From assembly GCA_041748615.1 (NCBI GenBank), contig JBGTCY010000212.1:1-11346 (forward strand): 11,346 bases of DNA. Direction: 5' to 3'. Of the stretch, positions 1 to 5,834 are shown one piece after another. How positions within the stretch are numbered: position 1 is the stretch's first letter; every line of letters starts with the position of its first letter. Source of the stretch: JBGTCY01 sp041748615. GTDB taxonomy: Bacteria > Bacteroidota > Bacteroidia > Chitinophagales > CAIOSU01. The notes beneath the pieces are model-generated. The model was given only the letters and a program-made list of their open reading frames with translations, did no database searches and was not told the origin of the DNA. The position numbers and the translations under genes are program-made.

Positions 1-81
1 TGTGGCAAGATGAAACAAAAAAAACGCTTGTTCCGTACATATAGCTGATATTGTTTAATTCAATTCGCTCAATCCAACAAG

Positions 82-729
82 ATGAAAACCATCAAAATTG
101 TTTCCTTCGAATATACGCGGAAGGGGAATTCAGATTTTGTATCAAATATTGCAGGAAAGATACAGGCAATAGGCGCTAATCCTGCTGTGTTTCCAAACCC
201 TCATCCTTCCATCGCGGAATTAACGGCTGCCAATCATCTGTTAATGGAAAAAATCGTTCATGCGAATGATGGTTCGCTTGTCGCGAAAAATGAACGTGAT
301 TTACATAGGGAAATCGTTACCAACCTTGTTTTTAGGTTGAGTAGTTATGTTAAACTGACTTCCAGTAAAGCGGGGGATTATCAACAACAGGCAGCCATCA
401 TCGAGCTATCCAAGTTTCAGCTTCGTAAACCATCAACCCGAAGAGACATTCAGCAGGTGACTCAATTAAAAGCATCACCGACAGGAAATCCGGGAGAAGT
501 AAAACTGAGTTTCAGGCGCGTAACCGGCAGCCGTTGTTATATCATTGAAAAAACATACGATGACCCCGGTGATGTGAATGCGGTGTGGGAAAATGAAAGG
601 GCTATCTGCCAATCAAAACTGCTGGTAAAAAACCTGAAGCCGATGAGCAAGGTGTGGCTGCGCGTGATAGCCATCGGTTCACACGGACCATCCATCCCCT
701 CTCAGCCGGTGCTGTCGGTTGTGCATTAA
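82..729 (+). CDS. Hypothetical protein with C-terminal fibronectin type III-like domain
   Basis: This is a 215-residue soluble protein without signal peptide or membrane segment. Residues 1-125 are mostly helical and polar and match no domain I recognise. Residues about 128-214 look like a fibronectin type III fold: alternating beta-like segments, a tryptophan in the middle (VWENE, 168-172), the LxNLKPMSKVWLRVIAIGSHG stretch typical of the FN3 F-strand region, and a closing PSQPVLSVV strand. Proteins of about 200 residues with this layout are frequent in Bacteroidota and are usually annotated as hypothetical or FN3-containing. The ATG is preceded by AT-rich sequence with no Shine-Dalgarno motif, which is normal for the phylum. 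The next gene downstream is convergent on the minus strand, so this gene is probably transcribed alone. Function is unknown; a binding or scaffold role is only a guess. Confidence 0.75.
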   Translation: MKTIKIVSFEYTRKGNSDFVSNIAGKIQAIGANPAVFPNPHPSIAELTAANHLLMEKIVHANDGSLVAKNERDLHREIVTNLVFRLSSYVKLTSSKAGDYQQQAAIIELSKFQLRKPSTRRDIQQVTQLKASPTGNPGEVKLSFRRVTGSRCYIIEKTYDDPGDVNAVWENERAICQSKLLVKNLKPMSKVWLRVIAIGSHGPSIPSQPVLSVVH

Positions 730-819
730 GGGCAATTCAGCCAAACGGGGAGAGTTTATCCTGATGGAAGGGCTGCGTGATGTAAGAGCCTCTGGCGTTA
801 CTGGCTGGTGGCGGGGCGT

Positions 820-840
820 GGTACTTGATAGGTGGTAGTT
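820..840 (-). repeat. Degenerate heptamer repeat 3' of the membrane-protein gene (copy A)
   Basis: Read on the minus strand this segment splits into three heptamers, AACTACC, ACCTATC and AAGTACC. It lies three bases beyond the stop codon of the membrane-protein gene. It matches 2070-2090 at 17 of 21 positions, and a GGTGGC block lies five to seven bases further out at both loci (807-812 and 2059-2064). It is either a dispersed gene-end repeat or one flank of an insertion; I favour the former because similar heptamer arrays follow two other genes. Confidence 0.5.
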
Positions 841-843
841 GCT

Positions 844-1875
844 TTATTCTTCTTTCCAATCATAATTAGGTTTTTCTCCTTTATAATTGGGAAATAAATA
901 CGTTCTATTTTCAGAAGTATTAAATTCAAATATTTTTTCTGATAACATTCTAACTTCTTTAACATAATCATCATCTTTATTGTAGTCTGAAATAATCTTT
1001 TTCTCCATATTCAATTCAATATGCCAAGCATCAGATAAAAGAATTTCAATTGTTTCTTTTTTATCAAGTCTCATATTTTTTAATATCCTACTGTATGCAT
1101 TTAAAAGTTTATACAATCCCAATTCTACACTTTTTCTATCATCAATAAATTCGGTTGTTTGAACTTGCATAAGTCCGAGAGAATGTTTTTTTCTTGTCAA
1201 CTTAAATCGTACATTTTCAACTAATCGAGCAGCTTTAGGTCTATTGAAATCTTCATAAATCATTATAGCATAAACAATTGATTTCAGTTTGTCATTATCT
1301 ATTTTATCATTTACTAAATCTGAATATTCTTCTTTAAATTTTGAAAGCCTGCTTTTTAAATAATTTTCTTTTCGTTTAATAGATTTATCTGATGATATTC
1401 TAATTTTATTTAGGGTATGAAATAAGAATATTAAGATTATTATCCATAACTCGTTTGAAATTGTTTCAAGGTCAGGAAGGATATTTTCTTTCTTATAAAT
1501 AATCTCTGTATATGAAAAGTATGAAATGGTAATTATCGAAATCCAATAAAGGATTTGACGATACCAATTCATTAAAAGCCCACGATTAGTTAATAGATTA
1601 AAAATGAGTCTAAAAACAACATAGTAGATTGATATATAATAAGCATTAGTAACAAATCTATCAAGTCCAATTTTATAGAGAATTGCTGAAACAATAAATA
1701 GGTAAACTATGGGACTTATGATTCTGAATAAGAAATTAAATGCTGGCGCTTCTTCTACTTTTAGAAACATTGATATTTGCATATATCCTACTGAAAAGGA
1801 ATGTTTTCCAATCCAATTAATGATAAAGAAGAGTAGAACTCCCAAAATAAAGTGTAGTATATGTATTTCTATCAT
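844..1875 (-). CDS. Membrane protein with five predicted TM segments and a C-terminal lysozyme/transglycosylase-like motif
   Basis: This 343-residue protein has five hydrophobic segments at about 5-22, 48-69, 75-96, 106-127 and 142-157, then a soluble, charged C-terminal domain (160-343). Dense Lys/Arg right after the last segment (157-181) suggests a cytoplasmic C-terminus by the positive-inside rule. The soluble part contains IMIYEDFNRP (205-213) and, after a basic stretch, SLGLMQVQT (232-240). This arrangement resembles the catalytic Glu and GLMQ motif of lytic transglycosylases (ES.FNP...GLMQ), with E208 as candidate catalytic residue. I do not recognise a named family. Sampled lines of the gene are about 22-30 % GC, against about 60 % in a sampled ceramidase line, which suggests recent acquisition. 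It lies downstream of a restriction-modification operon on the same strand, with 230 bp between. A defence effector role is plausible but inferred. The ATG at 1875 starts directly before the first membrane segment. Confidence 0.75.
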   Translation of the reverse strand: MIEIHILHFILGVLLFFIINWIGKHSFSVGYMQISMFLKVEEAPAFNFLFRIISPIVYLFIVSAILYKIGLDRFVTNAYYISIYYVVFRLIFNLLTNRGLLMNWYRQILYWISIITISYFSYTEIIYKKENILPDLETISNELWIIILIFLFHTLNKIRISSDKSIKRKENYLKSRLSKFKEEYSDLVNDKIDNDKLKSIVYAIMIYEDFNRPKAARLVENVRFKLTRKKHSLGLMQVQTTEFIDDRKSVELGLYKLLNAYSRILKNMRLDKKETIEILLSDAWHIELNMEKKIISDYNKDDDYVKEVRMLSEKIFEFNTSENRTYLFPNYKGEKPNYDWKEE

Positions 1876-1890
1876 TCGTTCTAATTATGC

Positions 1891-1913
1891 CCAACATTAT
1901 TCCAAACATTATT
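1891..1913 (-). promoter_or_regulatory. Tandem repeat just upstream of the membrane-protein start
   Basis: On the minus strand the motif GGAATAATGTT occurs twice in tandem, 12 bases apart, followed by a weaker third copy (GGGCATAATTA), ending a few bases before the ATG at 1875. Position and spacing fit an operator or a repeat in the 5' leader. No exact TAnnTTTG box was found here; TA-ATG-TTTG has one extra base in the spacer. Regulatory function is inferred from position only. Confidence 0.35.
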
Positions 1914-1958
1914 CCATCCAAGAACCGCGTTTAAAATTAAATATAAGCGATTTTTAAG

Positions 1959-1988
1959 GCAATATTAAAAGGTCTCGGAGAATATTGC
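1959..1988. other. Perfect 8-bp inverted repeat in the gap between the restriction gene and the membrane-protein gene
   Basis: GCAATATT (1959-1966) and AATATTGC (1981-1988) are perfect reverse complements separated by 14 bases. A near-palindrome, GCTAAATATTAAGC (2002-2015, 12 of 14 symmetric), follows. The gap 1876-2105 lies after the restriction-modification operon and before the membrane-protein gene on the same strand. The hairpin could end the first transcript or bind a regulator of the second. No long U-tract follows, so an intrinsic terminator is uncertain. Confidence 0.35.
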
Positions 1989-2069
1989 GGAATAATCGGT
2001 TGCTAAATATTAAGCATACGTTTATGAAGAGGGTGAGAGAATCTTGATGTCATAGACAGGTGGCAGGTG

Positions 2070-2090
2070 GGTACTCGATTGGTAGCAGTT
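2070..2090 (-). repeat. Degenerate heptamer repeat 3' of the restriction endonuclease gene (copy B)
   Basis: On the minus strand this reads as heptamers AACTGCT, ACCAATC and GAGTACC, beginning 15 bases beyond the endonuclease stop codon. It is 17/21 identical to the segment at 820-840 in the same orientation, and both have GGTGGC nearby. The two copies bracket the AT-rich membrane-protein gene. Confidence 0.5.
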
Positions 2091-2105
2091 ATAATTTTTT
2101 GTCCG

Positions 2106-2846
2106 TTAGTTTTTGCTATCGCTGGAGTTGAGTTCTACTAATTTCTTCCAATCAATATTTCCGTCATTGTCGCAATACTTGATAGCAAATTCTTTGGTGA
2201 ACTTATTAATCATTTGCGAATAGGATTTCACAAAGTCATCGTTTTTCTCTTTGGCTTTGTGTCCGAGTGGCTCAATGATTTCAATGTAGAGATTTTTATC
2301 ACCTGAAATAAACTCCCAAAATTTCTGTCCGCAGTATTTGAAGTAGGCACCTTTGTCAGGTTGGGTTTCTCTACCATAGCAACAACCATTTACTGCAATC
2401 ACAGTTACTTTTGAATTACTTGTTCTTACTGTTTTAGAAATAGTTTTAAAGTCAGAAACCATTTTAGCAATTTGGCTACTGTTGCCCCAATTTGGACCAG
2501 ATTTGATAGTAACAATAAATCGCTTGTCCCCTTTAGAAAATTCAAGATCAATTCCTTTAGTTGTTGACTTCCTCCCTCCGTAAACTTTCTCGTTGATGAA
2601 AATTGCAAGTCCTTCAAGCCAGTCGCCAAAAATTGTTTCTTCGTTGGATGAAATGTGAGCATCAACAATTCCTCTGATAATCTGTTCTGCCGTTAAAACA
2701 TACTTTGCCTTATATAGATAAGGATTTTTTCGCTTTAAAACTTGTGAAAGTTTTAAGCTGTCTAAACTTTGTATTCTCTTTTGGTGAAATGTCCCGATGT
2801 TCTTCTCAACGTATTGCGTAACGTCTTTCAGATTTAGTTTTTTCAT
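2106..2846 (-). CDS. Type II restriction endonuclease (PmeII-like family, tentative)
   Basis: This 246-residue protein should cut DNA at the site protected by the adjacent methyltransferase. From memory it closely resembles proteins annotated as PmeII-family type II restriction enzymes. Shared features are the N-terminal NIGTFHQKRIQSL (16-28), LKRKNPYLYKAK (37-48), EETIFGDWLEGLAIFINEKVYGG (69-91), GIDLEF (98-103), TIKSGPNWGNSSQ (113-125) and AVNGCCYG (151-158). A PD-(D/E)XK nuclease core is likely: E69/E70 or E78 on a helix, D100 as metal ligand and K115 as the lysine. The position two before K115 is Thr rather than Glu/Asp, so the second acidic ligand probably comes from elsewhere. The start overlaps the last 41 bp of the methyltransferase gene in another frame, indicating translational coupling and one operon with the methylase first. 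The recognition sequence cannot be read from the protein. Confidence 0.8.
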   Translation of the reverse strand: MKKLNLKDVTQYVEKNIGTFHQKRIQSLDSLKLSQVLKRKNPYLYKAKYVLTAEQIIRGIVDAHISSNEETIFGDWLEGLAIFINEKVYGGRKSTTKGIDLEFSKGDKRFIVTIKSGPNWGNSSQIAKMVSDFKTISKTVRTSNSKVTVIAVNGCCYGRETQPDKGAYFKYCGQKFWEFISGDKNLYIEIIEPLGHKAKEKNDDFVKSYSQMINKFTKEFAIKYCDNDGNIDWKKLVELNSSDSKN

Positions 2847-3684
2847 ACTTAATTTTAGGCTCTAAAAGATACAGTTCAACGGGCTTCAATTGTTTTCTCA
2901 CCATATCGTAATACTCAGGCATAATGTCAATTCCAATGGAATTTCTCCGCATACGGTTGGCAACAATAAGTGATGTTCCACTACCCATAAATGGGTCCAA
3001 AACAGTATCGTGTTCTTTTGTAAAAAGTTTGATAAACCACTCAGGAAGTTCTTCAGGAAATGCGGCAGAATGATTTTTGTTGTTGCACTCTGTCGCCAGG
3101 TGTAATACGTTAGTCGGATACGCTTTGTCTCTGTCTAACCAGTTAGAAATATTTTTGCCAAAGCCGCTACCAACTTTAGAGTTATCTCTCACTTTGTCGG
3201 TGTCGGAAAGTTTTTTTAGTCGAGTTTTAGCCCAATCACCCATTGGAACCATAACCTCCTCTTGATACATATTGAAATGTTTCTGTTTGTTGAATTGCAG
3301 AAGACGCTCCCAACTGTCGCGGAACCGGTTTGGCCACTTTCCGGGATAACTGTTTTTCTTGTGCCAAATGAACTCCTCTGTCCAAAGCCAACCTTGTTTC
3401 CTCATTGCAATAATGAGTTCCATCACATAAGTGCTTCGTTCTCCGTCAAGTACTTTCTCTTTAATGTTGAGAACAAAAGTTCCTGTCGGTTTTAAAACTC
3501 TCAAAAGCTGCTCTGAAATCGGTAAAAACCACTCAACATATTTGTCGGGGTGAATACCTCCGTAAGTGTTTTTTCGTTGGTCGGCATAGGGCGGGGAAGT
3601 AACAATTAAGTCTACTGAATTGTCAGGAAGTCGTGTTAGTTGTTTCCTGCTATCGCCTAAAAATAAGTCTGTTGTTATCTCCAT
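2806..3684 (-). CDS. Type II DNA methyltransferase, beta class, TSPPY motif (probably N4-cytosine)
   Basis: This 292-residue S-adenosylmethionine-dependent methyltransferase is the protective partner of the endonuclease that follows it. The catalytic motif IV TSPPY is at 29-33 near the N-terminus. Motif X-like HSAAFPEELPEWFI is at 205-218, and the AdoMet-binding motif I DPFMGSGTS is at 230-238, followed by GIDIMPEYYD (251-260). Catalytic motif before AdoMet motif is the beta-class order. The TSPPY variant is commonest in N4-cytosine enzymes, but N6-adenine activity is not excluded. Residues about 110-195, between the two halves, probably carry the target recognition part. Length and motif set are complete, so the enzyme looks active. 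The ATG at 3684 lies about 23 bases after an exact TAnnTTTG box. Synthesis before the endonuclease is sensible for host protection. Confidence 0.9.
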   Translation of the reverse strand: MEITTDLFLGDSRKQLTRLPDNSVDLIVTSPPYADQRKNTYGGIHPDKYVEWFLPISEQLLRVLKPTGTFVLNIKEKVLDGERSTYVMELIIAMRKQGWLWTEEFIWHKKNSYPGKWPNRFRDSWERLLQFNKQKHFNMYQEEVMVPMGDWAKTRLKKLSDTDKVRDNSKVGSGFGKNISNWLDRDKAYPTNVLHLATECNNKNHSAAFPEELPEWFIKLFTKEHDTVLDPFMGSGTSLIVANRMRRNSIGIDIMPEYYDMVRKQLKPVELYLLEPKIKYEKTKSERRYAIR

Positions 3685-3707
3685 AAATACAAATTTTCAC
3701 GTCTCTA

Positions 3708-3715
3708 CAAATGTA
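3708..3715 (-). promoter_or_regulatory. Bacteroidota -7 promoter box for the restriction-modification operon
   Basis: The minus strand reads TACATTTG, an exact match to the Bacteroidota -7 consensus TAnnTTTG, 23 bases upstream of the methyltransferase ATG. No clear TTG -33 element was found 19-21 bases further upstream. It would give a short 5' leader of roughly 15-20 bases. Confidence 0.5.
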
Positions 3716-3777
3716 TCATTAAAATCGTTTCTGGCAGCCGAGATATTGTTAGAAGTTGTTCACAAGTTTGTCGGAAA

Positions 3778-3818
3778 GCAGTCAGTTTGCACACCCCAAG
3801 CAAATACTGCTTTAGCAG
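3778..3818. other. Imperfect hairpin between the ceramidase 3' end and the methyltransferase promoter
   Basis: GCAGT...TTTGC (3778-3790) can pair with GCAAATACTGC (3800-3810) as two 5-bp stems with an asymmetric bulge and a 9-base loop. The second arm also forms the small palindrome CTGCTTTAGCAG (3807-3818). The position, 40-80 bases beyond the ceramidase stop codon, fits a transcription end or RNA-processing structure. There is no U-tract, so a classical intrinsic terminator is not shown. Nothing else was recognised in 3716-3860. Confidence 0.3.
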
Positions 3819-3860
3819 ACTTACAATCTTCTAAATTGAACGGTTTTTAAAACTATCCCC

Positions 3861-5594
3861 CTACACCTCCACATAACTCCGTTTCCGCAATTCATCTTCG
3901 GTAAACTTTGCGGGCTTTTCATCGAAGGATAATTTGCGTTCGGCTGCGGGTTTCAGAAATTCTTTTGCCAGGTCGCGGAATTTGGTTTGAAAAGCGGCAA
4001 GCGTCCATTGACCATACACGGTGTGTCCGCCTTCGTAACATTGTTCCTGGTATTCTTCAAACGTGGTGATGTAGCCGCTGTAGGAATTGCTATAGGATGT
4101 CAGCAAGACATGCTGAATGCCTTTTTTCTTCAGTTCATCATAAATTGTGTCTTTCAGCCGCCAGCCCGCCACGGTAGTGATTTCTCCCGGAATGGCAACG
4201 AGCGCGAGCGTACCGATGGTAACAATCTGCAACGGAAGCACCTGTGGCGACCAGGGTTTGTTGTCCAAACTGCCGCTCCGGTGATGGTCTTTAATCGCTT
4301 TCACGGAGGGGTCAGCCCAGGCGGGGATAATTAAATTTTTCGCATTGCGCGAGCCTAAGATTTTACGTTCGCCCGTTTCAATTAAAATATTTTTCTTCCC
4401 CTGCGATTTGAACTTGTCAAACAGTTTTTGTTTTTCCTGTTTGCTCAGGAAAACCGAAGTGCTGATTTCATAAGCCTTGATGAGTTTCGCGAGCGCAATC
4501 GCGAATTTTTCTTCCACCGCGCCCATGCCCGGTCCTTCCACCGTCCCTCTCAGAAAAGGCACGCCATAACAAGCCGGACTGGTTTTGGCGTCCGTGACGC
4601 CATTGGTGAATTGCGGGTCGGGAATGATGTTCGAAAAATTCGAGTACATCATGGCGAAGTCAATTTCGCCTTTGATTTCATCCCCCTTGCGCGCGGCTTC
4701 GAAGGTTTCAGCGGCTTTCTCAAATTGCAGGTTGCCGTTGTATTTCGCGCATTCAAAATCATCTTCGAATTTCCCCCGTGTCCATTTTTTCTTAGCGTCC
4801 ATGACATAATTGGGAGAAACATCCCCGGCAACACCCTGCGCGAAGGCGGCAGTGAAATTCAGGTTGCCCGTTTCTTTCTGATAATCCGCTTCCATGAACT
4901 GCGCGGCATACCCTTTATTATCAAAACAAATGGCGTGATTGTCATTATGTACGCTCGTGCAATGCACCCCAAACCAATTAATCACACCAATCGGTCTGCC
5001 GTCCATTCCCTCAATTTTCAACACCGGCATTTCACGGTCAACCGCGAGGTGCGTTTCATTTTCTTTAAACTTTTTGACTTCGGGATTGCGGTTATACGCT
5101 TTCAATGAACGGTTAAACGCGACTTCCGTTTCGGGAGCGAAAACGCCTTTGGTCAAAAACAAACGGGCGGGCTGCAGGGTCTGTTCCGCGTTGAGAATCG
5201 CCTGTGTAATCCCGTCAACGATTTGCTGATAAACTTCCGGCACAAATCCCGGAATGCTGAAGTTGTAAAATCCGAAATGGGAATAGCCGCCCGGACCGCT
5301 GTGCGTATGCTGGGCGGAGAGCAGCAGGTTTTCGTGCTCGTATCCCAATTCGGGATGATTGCGTTTCAATTTTTTAATCACTCCGCGTTTGACCGAAATG
5401 GTGATAAACGCGATTTCCGCGACCACGAAAGCGATTTTCTTCCCGGAAGCCGTATCTCTGAACACAAAAGCGCGCACGTTCAACCCCGTGCCGCGTTCCT
5501 GCACCTTGTTGAACCACATGCCATAGCCCATCATGCCGACTCCCTTTTTGAAAGCCGTAATGTCCGCGATTCCCGTGCCTGCTTCGAAACTCAT
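3861..5594 (-). CDS. Neutral/alkaline ceramidase family amidohydrolase, N-terminal catalytic domain only
   Basis: This 577-residue protein belongs to the neutral ceramidase family, zinc amidases that split ceramide-type N-acyl bonds. Hallmarks are HTHSGPGGYSHFG (96-108, a zinc ligand region), GVHCTS (209-214, second His ligand H211), GVAGDVSPN (254-262, S260 in the active-site GDVSPN), IPGEITT (468-474, E471 as zinc ligand) and NSYSGYITTFEEYQ (503-516, tyrosine ligand region). The catalytic domain therefore looks complete. Two features differ from the secreted Pseudomonas and animal enzymes: the N-terminus (MSFEAGTGIADIT) starts directly in the domain with no signal peptide, and the chain stops about 50 residues after the last motif, so the C-terminal Ig-like domain is absent. 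A cytoplasmic enzyme acting on endogenous sphingolipids or other N-acyl amides is plausible, since many Bacteroidota make sphingolipids. The substrate is not proven. The gene stands alone on its strand with gaps on both sides. Confidence 0.88.
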   Translation of the reverse strand: MSFEAGTGIADITAFKKGVGMMGYGMWFNKVQERGTGLNVRAFVFRDTASGKKIAFVVAEIAFITISVKRGVIKKLKRNHPELGYEHENLLLSAQHTHSGPGGYSHFGFYNFSIPGFVPEVYQQIVDGITQAILNAEQTLQPARLFLTKGVFAPETEVAFNRSLKAYNRNPEVKKFKENETHLAVDREMPVLKIEGMDGRPIGVINWFGVHCTSVHNDNHAICFDNKGYAAQFMEADYQKETGNLNFTAAFAQGVAGDVSPNYVMDAKKKWTRGKFEDDFECAKYNGNLQFEKAAETFEAARKGDEIKGEIDFAMMYSNFSNIIPDPQFTNGVTDAKTSPACYGVPFLRGTVEGPGMGAVEEKFAIALAKLIKAYEISTSVFLSKQEKQKLFDKFKSQGKKNILIETGERKILGSRNAKNLIIPAWADPSVKAIKDHHRSGSLDNKPWSPQVLPLQIVTIGTLALVAIPGEITTVAGWRLKDTIYDELKKKGIQHVLLTSYSNSYSGYITTFEEYQEQCYEGGHTVYGQWTLAAFQTKFRDLAKEFLKPAAERKLSFDEKPAKFTEDELRKRSYVEV

Positions 5595-5602
5595 TTTTTA
5601 CT

Positions 5603-5616
5603 GTTGAAAATTGAAA
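5603..5616. repeat. Two-unit heptamer repeat directly upstream of the ceramidase start
   Basis: GTTGAAA (5603-5609) and ATTGAAA (5610-5616) form two adjoining heptamers nine bases upstream of the ceramidase ATG. It is short and could be chance, but it has the same 7-base period as the arrays at gene ends elsewhere in the window. Confidence 0.25.
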
Positions 5617-5671
5617 TCAAGCGAAGTTAAATCTTATGATTTTTAAAAACGTGAAAAGGATGTAATTGGTA

Positions 5672-5697
5672 CAGGAAAAATTTAAAAAATATTCCTG
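5672..5697. other. AT-rich interrupted palindrome upstream of the ceramidase gene
   Basis: CAGGAA (5672-5677) and TTCCTG (5692-5697) are perfect reverse complements around an A/T-only centre that is itself partly symmetric. It lies in the 240-bp gap 5595-5834, about 80 bases upstream of the ceramidase start and 140 bases beyond the lipoprotein stop. It could be an operator or a terminator; the sequence does not decide. Confidence 0.3.
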
Positions 5698-5774
5698 CGC
5701 AAGCGATGTATCAGATGATTGATGTCCATTAAATAAGTTGTCAAAATAACATCCGTATTTTGAAACCTGCATTA

Positions 5775-5802
5775 AGAAGATATTAGACTTTAGATATTAG
5801 AC
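5775..5802 (-). repeat. Heptamer tandem array, RTCTAAN type, 3' of the metalloprotease lipoprotein
   Basis: On the minus strand this reads as four adjoining heptamers: GTCTAAT, ATCTAAA, GTCTAAT, ATCTTCT. The 18 bases at 5778-5795 are an exact inverted copy of 7097-7114. The array starts 32 bases after the lipoprotein stop codon. It seems to be a dispersed non-coding repeat. Confidence 0.6.
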
Positions 5803-5834
5803 ACGCTGAGGAGGAAGTTATTTTGGAAACGCGC

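Noticed and set aside
1..48. Possible C-terminal end of a gene entering from the left edge
   Set aside because: Two plus-strand frames stay open for about 13-15 codons before stops at 42-44 and 46-48; this is too short to tell from chance.
1709..1957. 82-codon plus-strand frame over the start of the membrane-protein gene
   Set aside because: Mostly antisense to the membrane-protein gene, extends into repeat-containing intergenic DNA, and shows no domain.
844..3684. Three-gene transposon or integrative element carrying the defence genes
   Set aside because: No transposase, integrase, tRNA-type attachment site or terminal inverted repeats were seen; only the imperfect direct repeats at 820-840 and 2070-2090 exist, and they bracket just one gene.
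3620..3850. 76-codon plus-strand frame across the methyltransferase start and the gap beside it
   Set aside because: It runs through the antisense of the methylase start, its promoter and the hairpin region; no family similarity.
4428..5108. 226-codon open frame on the plus strand inside the ceramidase gene
   Set aside because: It lies wholly antisense to a strongly supported ceramidase coding region; composition (many Phe, Arg, Ile) is that of a complementary-strand shadow and no domain is visible.
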